Source: Streptomyces violaceoruber
Lineage (GTDB): Bacteria > Actinomycetota > Actinomycetes > Streptomycetales > Streptomycetaceae
NCBI RefSeq assembly: GCF_033406955.1
Contig: NZ_CP137734.1
Span: 7,998,001 to 8,062,000, forward strand
DNA: 64,000 nt
Reading direction: 5' to 3'
Shown here: one piece after another, positions 53,827 through 63,053 of the stretch
How positions within the stretch are numbered: position 1 is the first letter of the stretch
How the letters are laid out: each line of letters opens with the position of its first letter
The notes under the pieces: generated by a model
Seen by the model: only the letters and a program-made list of their open reading frames with translations
The model's database searches: none
Told to the model about the DNA's origin: nothing
Position numbers and translations under genes: made by a program

Positions 53827-54296
53827 ACGCAGGACACCTCGGCTTGTCGGTCGGCTGGCGGAGCCCCCGTACCCGGTGGACGCGACCGCGCCCACCGGGA
53901 CTGTGGGGGGTGTTCGAGAGCCTAGGACGCGACCGGCGTGGAAACGCCCGTTCGAAGGTCATCTTCAGAAAGCCTTAAAAGAGCCGCCAAAGTCCGTTGA
54001 GGATGCCCGGCACCCCGTTTCGCCCCGTCCGGTCCCTTACGCGCCCGCCGCCCGCCACCCTCGGTCGGCCCCGGGGCGCTTCAAGGTGAAGGGGGGACAC
54101 GGGTGCTCGCAGGAGCCCGTCCCGTGCTCCCGATGCTCCGCCGTCCCTCCGCCCCCGGCGCTTACCGTGCCGCCCGGCCGGACAGCCTGTCCGCGTGCAC
54201 CGGCAGGTCGCCGGACACCACCGGCGCGCCCGGGGAACGGGTCCTCCCGCCCACCGCCTCCGGGCGCGCCGTGCACCGACCGAGGAGGTACCGGAC
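53827..54296. other. 470-base gap between CAP and ACP genes
   Basis: No gene is evident. An AT-rich patch (53957-53985, with the CAGAAAGCCTTAAAAG run) is unusual for this chromosome and probably holds the CAP promoter, about 130-160 bases upstream of its start on the minus strand. The 54000-54296 part is GC-rich with no clear promoter match; GAGGAGG at 54281-54287 is the ACP ribosome site. Confidence 0.5.
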
Positions 54297-54575
54297 ATGC
54301 CGTCCACCGCCGACGAACGACAGCTGCTCGACGAGCTGCGTGACCTGCTCGCCGCCACGGTCGAGGACCTGACCGTGGAGGAGATCGGCCCCGACTCCTC
54401 GCTCCAGGACGACCTGGGCGTCGACTCGCTGGCCCGGCTGGAACTGGTCGCCGCGATCGAGGACCGCTGGCAGATCGAGGTCCCCCAGGAGCAGGCGGAC
54501 CGGCTCACGACGGTGCGGCAGATCGCCGCCCACCTCGCCGAGGCCGTCGCCGCCCCCGCCGGCGGCACCGCGTGA
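54297..54575 (+). CDS. acyl carrier protein
   Basis: A 92-residue acyl carrier protein. Ser44 in DDLGVDSLARLELV is the attachment site for 4'-phosphopantetheine, and helices II and III follow the usual pattern (IEDRWQIEVPQEQADRLTTV). It is longer at the C-terminus, with an Ala-rich tail, than the housekeeping ACP. GAGGAGG precedes the ATG. It is the first gene of an ACP-KS-AT operon, apart from the main fatty acid genes, so it probably carries a dedicated acyl chain. Confidence 0.93.
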   Translation: MPSTADERQLLDELRDLLAATVEDLTVEEIGPDSSLQDDLGVDSLARLELVAAIEDRWQIEVPQEQADRLTTVRQIAAHLAEAVAAPAGGTA

Positions 54576-55858
54576 GTCCACGACACGCGGCCGGCCCGGC
54601 CCCCGGGGAGCGGGCCGCCGTCGTCACGGGGCTGGGGCTGACCACCTCGCTGGGCGGCGACGTCCCCTCCACCTGGCGGGCCCTGCTGGACGGCGGGTGC
54701 GGCGTCGAACGCGTCGACTTCGGCGAGCCGGCCGGGCCCGCACAGGTGTACCTCGCGGCCCCGGCCGCGGTCGACCCCGGGACGGTCCTGTCGTCCGCCA
54801 AGGCGGCGCACTGCGACCGCTCGGCGCAGTTCGCCCTCGTGGCCGCCCGCGAGGCCGTCCGCGACGCGGGGTTCCCCGACCCGTCCGCGCTCGCCGGGGA
54901 CGGGTCGCGGGTGGCCGTGGTCGTCGGGGTGGGGCTGGGCGGCCTCACCAGCGTCCTGGAGCAGGACCACCGCCTGCGGACGCAGGGCGCGGGGCGGGTG
55001 AGCCCGCGCACCATCCCGGTCATGCTGCCCAACCACGCGGCCGCCGAAGTGGGGCTCATGGTGGGCGCGAAGGCCGGGGTGCACGCGCCCGTCAGTGCCT
55101 GCGCCGCCGGTGCCGAGGCCCTCGCCCAGGCCCTCGGCATGATCCGGGACGGCCGCGCGGACATCGTGGTCGCGGGCGGCACCGAGGCCGCGCTGCATCC
55201 GCTGGTCCTGGCCGGGTTCGCGCGGCTGCGGGCCCTCTCCCGGCGCCACGACGATCCCAAGGGGGCCTCCAGGCCCTTCGACGCCGACCGGGACGGCTTC
55301 GTGATGGGGGAGGGCGCCGGCATGCTCGTGGTCGAGAGCGCCGCGCACGCCGCCGCCCGCGGCGCCCGCGTCCACGGCCGGCTCACCGGGGCGGGCATCA
55401 CCAACGACAGCCACCACGTGGCCCAGCCGGCGCCCGGCGGTCCGGGCTGCGCGGCGGCCGTCGACGCCGCACTGCGCGACGCGGGGCTCGTGCCGGAGCA
55501 GATCCAGCACGTCAACGCCCACGCCACCGCCACACCGCTCGGCGACCTCGGCGAGGCGCAGGCGCTGCACAGCGTCTTCGCCAAGGGCGTGGACGACGTC
55601 ACGGTCAGCGCCACCAAGGGGGCCTTCGGACACACCCTCGGTGCCGCCGGAGCCATCGAGGCCGTCCTCACCGTCCTCGCCCTGCGGGACAGAACGGCAC
55701 CGCCGGCCTGCAGCCTCGAACGGGTCGACCCCGAGATCGGCCTGAACGTCGTCGGCCGCGACCCGGCGGCACTGCCCTGCGGGCCCCTCGCGGCCGTCAG
55801 CACGAGCATGGGCTTCGGCGGGCACAACGTCGCGCTCGCCTTCGCCGACGCCTCATGA
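54572..55858 (+). CDS. beta-ketoacyl-ACP synthase II (FabF-type)
   Basis: A 428-residue condensing enzyme of the FabF/type II PKS alpha kind. The nucleophile is Cys177 in VSACAAGAEAL; the two active-site His are in VNAHATATPLGD and KGAFGHTLGAAGAIEAV. Thus the Cys-His-His triad is complete. The GTG start overlaps the ACP stop (GTGA). With ACP and an acyltransferase, it could make a beta-keto chain in a dedicated pathway, yet no ketoreductase, dehydratase or cyclase is adjacent. Confidence 0.93.
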   Translation: MSPRHAAGPAPGERAAVVTGLGLTTSLGGDVPSTWRALLDGGCGVERVDFGEPAGPAQVYLAAPAAVDPGTVLSSAKAAHCDRSAQFALVAAREAVRDAGFPDPSALAGDGSRVAVVVGVGLGGLTSVLEQDHRLRTQGAGRVSPRTIPVMLPNHAAAEVGLMVGAKAGVHAPVSACAAGAEALAQALGMIRDGRADIVVAGGTEAALHPLVLAGFARLRALSRRHDDPKGASRPFDADRDGFVMGEGAGMLVVESAAHAAARGARVHGRLTGAGITNDSHHVAQPAPGGPGCAAAVDAALRDAGLVPEQIQHVNAHATATPLGDLGEAQALHSVFAKGVDDVTVSATKGAFGHTLGAAGAIEAVLTVLALRDRTAPPACSLERVDPEIGLNVVGRDPAALPCGPLAAVSTSMGFGGHNVALAFADAS

Positions 55859-56856
55859 CGGACGACCGTCCGGCCCCCACCGGCGGCACACCGCGCACCG
55901 TGCTGATGTGCCCCGGCCAGGGGGCCTACCTCCCGGGCGCCCTGCGTCACCTGAGCGGGGTCCCGTCGGTCTCGCGGGTGCTGGGGACGGTCGACGCCCA
56001 CGGCACCGCACTCGGCTCCACCCGCACCCCCGTCGGCCGGCTCCTCACCGACAGCGCCGCGCCCGACCCCGACCTGCTCCTGCGCACCGACCCCCTCGCC
56101 TTCGACCTGGCCACCTACGCCGCCGTGGTCGCCTCCGCCGCCGTCCTGCTCGATCTCGCGACGCCGCCCGTCCACGCGGTGCTCGGCCACAGCGTGGGCG
56201 ACCTCGCGGCGCTCACCGTGGCCGGGGTCATCACGATCGAACAGGGCGTGCGGCTGCTGCACGTCCGCGACCGGCTGCTGCGCGACGCCGCACTGCCGGC
56301 GGCGGGCCTGCTGGCCACCGACCTGAGTGCCGAGCCGGCGGCCGACCTGCTGCGCGCCGAGGGCCTGCCGCAGGTGCGGATCGCCGCCCGCAACGCCCCC
56401 AGCCAGACCGTCCTTGCGGGACCCGACGACCAGTTGGCCGCCGTCCGGAGCGCGGCCCGGGCGCTCGGCCGCCGCGCCACCCCGCTGACCAGCCGCACCG
56501 CCTACCACCACCCCCTGCTCGCCGAGGTGCAGCGGGCCTTCCGGCGCCTCCTGCGCGCCCAGCCCGTCGCCCCGCCCACGCTCCCCGTGTACACGGCCGC
56601 CGCGCCGGGGCCCGCCCGCACCCCGGCCCAGCTGCGCACGGTGGCGGCCGCCCACCTCTCCGAGCCGCTCGCCTTCCACCGGACGCTGTGCGCGCTGCGC
56701 CTGGCCGGATTCACCACCTACCTCGACAGCGGCCCCCGGGCGCTGCTGAGCACCCTGGCCCGGGCCGGCCTGCCCGGCTGCACCACCGCCGCCCCCTCCC
56801 GCACACCGGCCGGCCTCGACCGCATCCGCCTGCGCCTGACCGCCGCCCTGCGGTGA
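55855..56856 (+). CDS. FabD-type acyltransferase
   Basis: A 333-residue acyl-CoA:ACP transferase. The opening VLMCPGQGAYLPG, the nucleophile Ser113 in LGHSVGDLAAL, and the catalytic His in SRTAYHHPLL are those of malonyl-CoA:ACP transacylases. The VRDRLLRDAALP segment holds the Arg expected to bind the substrate carboxylate, though the surrounding MxRG block is divergent. The ATG overlaps the KS stop (ATGA), completing a tight ACP-KS-AT operon. The extender unit cannot be assigned from the sequence. Confidence 0.88.
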   Translation: MTDDRPAPTGGTPRTVLMCPGQGAYLPGALRHLSGVPSVSRVLGTVDAHGTALGSTRTPVGRLLTDSAAPDPDLLLRTDPLAFDLATYAAVVASAAVLLDLATPPVHAVLGHSVGDLAALTVAGVITIEQGVRLLHVRDRLLRDAALPAAGLLATDLSAEPAADLLRAEGLPQVRIAARNAPSQTVLAGPDDQLAAVRSAARALGRRATPLTSRTAYHHPLLAEVQRAFRRLLRAQPVAPPTLPVYTAAAPGPARTPAQLRTVAAAHLSEPLAFHRTLCALRLAGFTTYLDSGPRALLSTLARAGLPGCTTAAPSRTPAGLDRIRLRLTAALR

Positions 56857-56945
56857 CGCGGCCGGGAGTGGCCCGGCTCACATGGCGTACGGAGGGCGGC
56901 GCCGACACCATGGTCTCGTCACCCGGCAGGCTGAAGGGATCAAGA

Positions 56946-59900
56946 ATGTTCCGCAAGGTGCTGGTCGCCAACCGCGGTGAGATCGCGATCCGTGCGTTTC
57001 GGGCGGGCTACGAGCTCGGCGCGCGCACCGTCGCCGTCTTCCCGCACGAGGACCGCAATTCGCTGCACCGGCTCAAGGCCGACGAGGCCTACGAGATCGG
57101 GGAGCAGGGGCATCCCGTCCGCGCGTACCTCTCCGTGGAGGAGATCGTGCGCGCCGCCCGCCGTGCGGGGGCCGACGCCGTCTACCCGGGCTACGGCTTC
57201 CTGTCCGAGAACCCCGAACTCGCCCGCGCCTGCGAGGAGGCCGGGATCACCTTCGTCGGTCCCAGCGCCCGGATCCTGGAACTGACCGGCAACAAGGCAC
57301 GGGCCGTGGCCGCCGCCCGCGAGGCCGGAGTACCCGTGCTCGGCTCCTCGGCGCCCTCCACCGACGTGGACGAACTCGTACGCGCCGCCGACGACGTCGG
57401 CTTCCCCGTGTTCGTCAAGGCGGTCGCGGGCGGCGGCGGGCGCGGCATGCGCCGCGTCGAGGAACCCGCCCAGCTGCGCGAGGCCATCGAGGCCGCCTCC
57501 CGCGAGGCCGCGTCCGCCTTCGGCGACTCCACCGTCTTCCTGGAGAAGGCGGTCGTCGAACCCCGCCACATCGAGGTGCAGATCCTCGCCGACGGCGAGG
57601 GCGACGTCATCCACCTCTTCGAGCGGGACTGCTCGGTGCAGCGCCGCCACCAGAAGGTGATCGAGCTGGCGCCCGCGCCCAACCTCGACCCGGCCCTGCG
57701 GGAGCGGATCTGCGCCGACGCCGTGAACTTCGCCCGGCAGATCGGCTACCGCAACGCGGGCACCGTCGAGTTCCTCGTGGACCGGGACGGCAACCACGTC
57801 TTCATCGAGATGAACCCGCGCATCCAGGTCGAGCACACGGTCACCGAGGAGGTCACCGACGTCGACCTGGTCCAGTCCCAGCTGCGCATCGCCGCCGGCC
57901 AGACGCTGGCCGACCTCGGACTCGCCCAGGAGAACATCACCCTGCGCGGTGCCGCACTCCAGTGCCGCATCACCACCGAGGACCCGGCCAACGGCTTCCG
58001 CCCGGACACCGGGCAGATCAGCGCCTACCGTTCGCCGGGCGGCTCCGGCATCCGGCTCGACGGCGGTACCACCCACGCCGGTACGGAGATCAGCGCGCAC
58101 TTCGACTCGATGCTGGTCAAGCTCTCCTGCCGGGGACGGGACTTCACCACCGCGGTGAACCGCGCCCGGCGCGCGGTCGCCGAGTTCCGCATCCGCGGCG
58201 TCGCCACCAACATCCCCTTCCTCCAGGCGGTCCTGGACGACCCCGACTTCCAGGCCGGCCGGGTCACCACCTCGTTCATCGAACAGCGCCCGCACCTGCT
58301 GACCGCCCGGCACTCCGCCGACCGCGGCACCAAGCTGCTGACCTACCTCGCCGACGTCACGGTGAACAAGCCGCACGGCGAGCGCCCCGAGCTGGTCGAC
58401 CCGCTGGCCAAGCTGCCGACGGTGTCCGCCGGTGAACCCCCCGCCGGGTCCCGCCAGTTGCTGGCCGAGCTGGGGCCGGAGGGGTTCGCCCGCCGACTGC
58501 GCGAGTCGTCCACCATCGGCGTCACCGACACCACCTTCCGCGACGCCCACCAGTCGCTGCTCGCCACCCGGGTGCGCACCAAGGACATGCTCGCCGTGGC
58601 GCCCGTCGTCGCCCGCACCCTGCCCCAGCTGCTGTCCCTGGAGTGCTGGGGCGGCGCCACCTACGACGTCGCCCTGCGCTTCCTCGCCGAGGACCCCTGG
58701 GAGCGGCTGGCCGCGCTGCGCGAGGCGGTGCCCAACCTCTGCCTCCAGATGCTGCTGCGCGGCCGCAACACCGTGGGCTACACCCCGTACCCGACCGAGG
58801 TGACCGACGCCTTCGTGCAGGAGGCCGCCGCCACCGGCATCGACATCTTCCGCATCTTCGACGCCCTCAACGACGTCGAGCAGATGCGGCCCGCCATCGA
58901 GGCCGTACGGCAGACCGGCAGCGCCGTCGCCGAGGTCGCGCTCTGCTACACCGCCGACCTGTCCGACCCCTCCGAGCGGCTCTACACCCTCGACTACTAC
59001 CTGCGCCTCGCCGAGCAGATCGTGAACGCCGGAGCGCACGTGCTGGCCGTCAAGGACATGGCCGGGCTGCTGCGCGCACCGGCCGCCGCGACCCTGGTGT
59101 CCGCGCTGCGCCGGGAGTTCGACCTGCCGGTGCACCTGCACACCCACGACACCACCGGCGGCCAGCTCGCCACCTACCTGGCCGCGATCCAGGCGGGCGC
59201 GGACGCCGTCGACGGTGCGGTGGCGTCCATGGCGGGCACCACCTCGCAGCCGTCGCTGTCGGCGATCGTGGCCGCCACCGACCACACCGAGCGGCCCACC
59301 GGCCTCGACCTCCAGGCCGTCGGCGACCTGGAGCCGTACTGGGAGAGCGTCCGCAAGGTCTACGCCCCGTTCGAGGCCGGCCTGGCCTCCCCGACCGGCC
59401 GGGTCTACCACCACGAGATTCCCGGCGGCCAGCTCTCCAACCTGCGCACCCAGGCCGTCGCGCTCGGCCTCGGCGACCGCTTCGAGGACATCGAGGCCAT
59501 GTACGCCGCCGCCGACCGGATGCTGGGCCGCCTGGTGAAGGTCACCCCGTCCTCCAAGGTGGTCGGCGACCTGGCCCTGCATCTGGTGGGCGCCGGTGTC
59601 TCCCCGGCGGACTTCGAGCAGGACCCCGACCGGTTCGACATCCCGGACTCCGTGGTCGGCTTCCTGCGCGGCGAGCTGGGCACCCCGCCCGGCGGCTGGC
59701 CCGAGCCGTTCCGCAGCAAGGCGCTGCGCGGCCGCGCCGAGGCCAGGCCGCTCGCCGAGCTGTCCGAGGACGACCGCGACGGCCTCGGCAAGGACCGCCG
59801 GGCGACGCTCAACCGGCTGCTGTTCCCGGGACCGGCCCGCGAGTTCGACACCCACCGCGCCTCGTACGGCGACACCAGCATCCTCGACAGCAAGGACTTC

Positions 59901-60320
59901 TTCTACGGGCTGCGCCCGGGCAAGGAGTACACGGTCGACCTCGACCCCGGCGTCCGGCTGCTCATCGAACTCCAGGCGGTCGGCGACGCCGACGAGCGCG
60001 GCATGCGCACCGTGATGTCCTCCCTGAACGGACAGCTCCGCCCCATCCAGGTCCGCGACCGGTCGGCCGCCACCGACGTCCCGGTGACGGAGAAGGCCGA
60101 CCGGGCGAACCCCGGCCACGTCGCGGCGCCGTTCGCCGGTGTGGTGACCCTCGCCGTCGCCGAGGGCGACGAGGTGGAGGCCGGGGCCACCGTGGCCACC
60201 ATCGAGGCGATGAAGATGGAGGCGTCGATCACGGCCCCGAAGTCCGGCACGGTGACCAGGCTCGCCATCAACCGCATCCAGCAGGTCGAGGGCGGCGATC
60301 TTCTCGTCCAACTCGCCTGA
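56946..60320 (+). CDS. pyc: pyruvate carboxylase
   Basis: A 1124-residue single-chain biotin enzyme, full length. The biotin carboxylase domain (1-450) has VKAVAGGGGRGMR for ATP and the FIEMNPRIQVEHTVTEEVT signature; the carboxyltransferase TIM barrel (about 515-790) has GVTDTTFRDAHQSLLATR, which binds the catalytic metal, and HTHDTTGG; the C-terminal biotinyl domain has the acceptor Lys in EAMKME. It makes oxaloacetate from pyruvate and bicarbonate. GAAGGGATCAAGA precedes the ATG. It lies 89 bases after the AT gene, perhaps a separate unit. Confidence 0.97.
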   Translation: MFRKVLVANRGEIAIRAFRAGYELGARTVAVFPHEDRNSLHRLKADEAYEIGEQGHPVRAYLSVEEIVRAARRAGADAVYPGYGFLSENPELARACEEAGITFVGPSARILELTGNKARAVAAAREAGVPVLGSSAPSTDVDELVRAADDVGFPVFVKAVAGGGGRGMRRVEEPAQLREAIEAASREAASAFGDSTVFLEKAVVEPRHIEVQILADGEGDVIHLFERDCSVQRRHQKVIELAPAPNLDPALRERICADAVNFARQIGYRNAGTVEFLVDRDGNHVFIEMNPRIQVEHTVTEEVTDVDLVQSQLRIAAGQTLADLGLAQENITLRGAALQCRITTEDPANGFRPDTGQISAYRSPGGSGIRLDGGTTHAGTEISAHFDSMLVKLSCRGRDFTTAVNRARRAVAEFRIRGVATNIPFLQAVLDDPDFQAGRVTTSFIEQRPHLLTARHSADRGTKLLTYLADVTVNKPHGERPELVDPLAKLPTVSAGEPPAGSRQLLAELGPEGFARRLRESSTIGVTDTTFRDAHQSLLATRVRTKDMLAVAPVVARTLPQLLSLECWGGATYDVALRFLAEDPWERLAALREAVPNLCLQMLLRGRNTVGYTPYPTEVTDAFVQEAAATGIDIFRIFDALNDVEQMRPAIEAVRQTGSAVAEVALCYTADLSDPSERLYTLDYYLRLAEQIVNAGAHVLAVKDMAGLLRAPAAATLVSALRREFDLPVHLHTHDTTGGQLATYLAAIQAGADAVDGAVASMAGTTSQPSLSAIVAATDHTERPTGLDLQAVGDLEPYWESVRKVYAPFEAGLASPTGRVYHHEIPGGQLSNLRTQAVALGLGDRFEDIEAMYAAADRMLGRLVKVTPSSKVVGDLALHLVGAGVSPADFEQDPDRFDIPDSVVGFLRGELGTPPGGWPEPFRSKALRGRAEARPLAELSEDDRDGLGKDRRATLNRLLFPGPAREFDTHRASYGDTSILDSKDFFYGLRPGKEYTVDLDPGVRLLIELQAVGDADERGMRTVMSSLNGQLRPIQVRDRSAATDVPVTEKADRANPGHVAAPFAGVVTLAVAEGDEVEAGATVATIEAMKMEASITAPKSGTVTRLAINRIQQVEGGDLLVQLA

Positions 60321-60348
60321 GGGGCGCGGACTTCCGGCCCGGACGGGT

Positions 60349-60378
60349 GACGCGCCCCGCACCGCTGCGGGGCGCGTC
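60349..60378. terminator. bidirectional hairpin terminator
   Basis: GACGCGCCCCGCA (60349-60361) and TGCGGGGCGCGTC (60366-60378) form a perfect 13-pair stem with loop CCGC, between the convergent pyruvate carboxylase and glucanase genes. Confidence 0.85.
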
Positions 60379-60383
60379 GTCGC

Positions 60384-62930
60384 TCACGGGAACTGGACGA
60401 CCTTGGACGGCACGGTGTCCGTCCCCGACGTGCCCGCGCCGGTGTCGTTGACGACATGGCGGTACTGGCCCATGCCGCCCAGCGAGATCACCTGGAGGTT
60501 GCGCATCCTGACCCCCGGCTTGACCGGTACCTGGAACCCGTGGTGCTGGACGATGCCCGGGTCGGCGGTGAAGTTGCAGTAGCTGCCCAGCGCCACCGCG
60601 TCGTGCACGTTCACCGAGTCGGCGACCTTGTAGGCCGCGTAGCCGACGATGCCGTCGTGGGTGATGGCGGCCTCGTTCGGGGCGTCGTAGGCCTTCTCGT
60701 TCTGGAAGAAGATCGTCCGGCCGCGCTCTCCGCTCCAGTAGACGTCGTACTTGTTGAAGTGCTCGACGAACAGTCCGGTCGCGAGGACGTCGTCGCCGTT
60801 GACCCGCAGGCCGTAGTCGGCGCGGTTGGTCTCCCAGCCGACGCCCTCGCCGTGGTCGGCCCGCCAGATCCAGGTGTGGTCGATGATCACGTCGTCGCTC
60901 TCGACCACGACGGAGTCGGTGGCCTTGCCGGGCCCCGCGCCGCCGACGCGGATGAACACGTCCTGCATGGTGGTGGGGTTGGCGGCATGGTCGGCGTTGC
61001 CGCCCGGCGTCCCGATCCGCAGCAGCGTGTCGGAGTTCACCGGCCCTGCGTCGATGAGGAAGCCCGCGAGCCGCACGCCGTCGACGTCGGCCACGTGCAT
61101 GGCGTCGACGCCCCCGTCCGGAATGATGGTGGCCAGACCGAGGCCGAGTACGACGGTGTTGGCGCGGTCGACCTCGATGGTCTGGTCGATGTGGTAAACG
61201 CCGGGCGTGAACAGCAGGTTGAGCCCCTGGTCGAGCGCGGCGTTGATGGTCGCCGCCGTCGCGCCGGGCTTGACGACGTAGAACTGGCTGAGCGGCAGCG
61301 AGGTGCCACCGGCGTTGGCGGGCCAGGAGACGCCGCGCGCGTTGGTGCGCTTGGCGGGGACCCGCACCTTGTACTCGTTGCCGTCCAGGTACAGGAACGG
61401 CTTCTCGCGCGAGATGGGGGTGGTGTCGAGCGTGGTGTACGGGCCGGTCTCGAAGTTGCTGCCGGGAGCGCCCTCGACGCCCGTGAACGTCATGTTCCAG
61501 ACGCCGTTGGTCCAGCCGCCGACCGAGCTGTCCCGGGTGTACCACTGCTGCTGGGAGTAGGGGCCGACGGTGCCGTCGATCTTCGAGTCGGCGATGTAGC
61601 CGCCGGAGGCCCAGCCGTAGCCGTTGGGGGCCAGGTTGAGCCCGCCCTTGACGTGGATGCGCCGGAACGGGGCGGCCTGGGCGACGGCCCAGCGGTCGGT
61701 GCCGTTGGACGGGGTGATGGCGAGGTTCTCGGCCGAACGCCAGAAGTTCTGCGTGGCGTTGCCGTTGAACCAGCCCGCGTCCACGGTGATGTCACCGTTG
61801 ATCTGCGTGTCGTCCGGGTTGAGGCCGAGACCGGAGACGGAGGTGTAGAAGCCCAGTTGGGCGTTGATGCCGTTGTAGGTGCCCGGCTTCAGCAGGAACT
61901 GGTAGCGGCCGCCGCCGAACTGATTGGACTCCTGCTGGGCGAAGACCTGGTCGAACTTCTGCTGGAGGTTCGGCGTGGACGGGTCCACGACGATGACGTT
62001 CGGCCCCAGGTCGCCGCCGCCCTCGACGGGCGGAGTGCCGGTGGTGCCGGTGTGCACGGCGACCTCCCACAGGGAGTAGCCGTAGCCGGTGGCGCGGGCC
62101 GTGCCGTGGACGCGGACGTAGCGGCCCGAACCGCTGACGTCGTAGGAGGCCTTGCCCCCGGTGGCGCCCGTGACGCTCTTCAGCGTCTGCCAGCTCTGCC
62201 CGTCCGCGGAGGCCTCGATGCGGAAGTCCTTGGCGTAGGCGGCCTCCCAGTTCAGGTCCACCTTGCACAGGTCCTGCACGGCGCCCAGGTCGACCCGCAC
62301 CCACTGCGGGTCGGAGGCCTGGCTGGACCAGCGGGTGCCGGTGTCGCCGTCGAAGGCCGCGGTGGCCGGTGTTCCGGCGTTCTCGACGGAGGAGGCGGTG
62401 GCGGGCCTGCCCTGCGCGGCGTTGGCGGTGTCGCAGGAGCCGCCCGGGGCGGTGCCGCCGGTGGTGCCGAAGACCTGGAACTCCCACAGCGAGTAGCCCC
62501 AGGGGGTGGCCCGGTGGACGCCCTGCATACGGACGTAGCGGCCCTGGCCCGACACGTCGAGGGTGTCGGTGCCGCCGTCGCCGCCGGTGACCGTCTTCGC
62601 GTCGGTCCAGGTGCTCCCGTCCTGGGAGAGCTGGATCTTGTAGTCCTTGCCGTAGGCCGCCTCCCAGTCGAGCACGACCCGGGTGACGGAGGCGGTGGCA
62701 CCGAGGTCGACCTGGAGCCACTGGTCGTCGCTCGCGGCCGACGACCACCGGGTGGCCGTGTCGCCGTCGACGGCGTTCTGCGACGGCGTGCCGGCGTTCT
62801 CGGCCGAGGACGACGTGGCCGTCCGGCCCTGGGAGAGGGGAGTGTCGGCCGCGGTGGCCGTGATCGGAGCGGGGAGGGTGACGAGCGCCGCCGTGGCGAC
62901 GAGCGCGACACCCATGGATCTCAGTCTCAT
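60384..62930 (-). CDS. secreted GH55-type beta-1,3-glucanase with two discoidin domains
   Basis: An 848-residue exported protein. A signal peptide (MRLRSMGVALVATAALVTLPAP to ATA) is followed by two F5/8-type C (CBM32-like) domains at about 32-155 and 168-297, each with the NAVDGDTATRWSS / FDGDTGTRWSS motif. The large C-terminal part (about 310-848) is a right-handed beta-helix that matches, from memory, the GH55 exo-beta-1,3-glucanase of Streptomyces sp. SirexAA-E: NATQNFWRSAENLAI, EKPFLYLDGNEYKV and GLFVEHFNKYDVYWSGE. These enzymes release glucose from laminarin and fungal walls. Some databases label relatives 'adenylyl cyclase', which I reject. Confidence 0.82.
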   Translation of the reverse strand: MRLRSMGVALVATAALVTLPAPITATAADTPLSQGRTATSSSAENAGTPSQNAVDGDTATRWSSAASDDQWLQVDLGATASVTRVVLDWEAAYGKDYKIQLSQDGSTWTDAKTVTGGDGGTDTLDVSGQGRYVRMQGVHRATPWGYSLWEFQVFGTTGGTAPGGSCDTANAAQGRPATASSVENAGTPATAAFDGDTGTRWSSQASDPQWVRVDLGAVQDLCKVDLNWEAAYAKDFRIEASADGQSWQTLKSVTGATGGKASYDVSGSGRYVRVHGTARATGYGYSLWEVAVHTGTTGTPPVEGGGDLGPNVIVVDPSTPNLQQKFDQVFAQQESNQFGGGRYQFLLKPGTYNGINAQLGFYTSVSGLGLNPDDTQINGDITVDAGWFNGNATQNFWRSAENLAITPSNGTDRWAVAQAAPFRRIHVKGGLNLAPNGYGWASGGYIADSKIDGTVGPYSQQQWYTRDSSVGGWTNGVWNMTFTGVEGAPGSNFETGPYTTLDTTPISREKPFLYLDGNEYKVRVPAKRTNARGVSWPANAGGTSLPLSQFYVVKPGATAATINAALDQGLNLLFTPGVYHIDQTIEVDRANTVVLGLGLATIIPDGGVDAMHVADVDGVRLAGFLIDAGPVNSDTLLRIGTPGGNADHAANPTTMQDVFIRVGGAGPGKATDSVVVESDDVIIDHTWIWRADHGEGVGWETNRADYGLRVNGDDVLATGLFVEHFNKYDVYWSGERGRTIFFQNEKAYDAPNEAAITHDGIVGYAAYKVADSVNVHDAVALGSYCNFTADPGIVQHHGFQVPVKPGVRMRNLQVISLGGMGQYRHVVNDTGAGTSGTDTVPSKVVQFP

Positions 62931-63053
62931 GCGTGAGCTTTCTGCGGGTGCGGACAGGACCGACCAACCGCTGAGCGCAGCGGCTTAGTTCAAGGTGTGA
63001 TTTAAGTGGTGAGGCTTCGATCCGGCAAGACTCCGCACAGGAGTTGTCGCCGT

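Noticed and set aside
60384-62930. Annotation as adenylyl cyclase
   Set aside because: That label is attached to relatives in databases, but no cyclase domain is visible; the beta-helix and its motifs fit GH55.
60456-62936. 826-codon plus-strand frame opposite the glucanase
   Set aside because: Val/Gly/Arg-rich antisense shadow; the minus strand has a signal peptide, two discoidin domains and a recognisable catalytic part.
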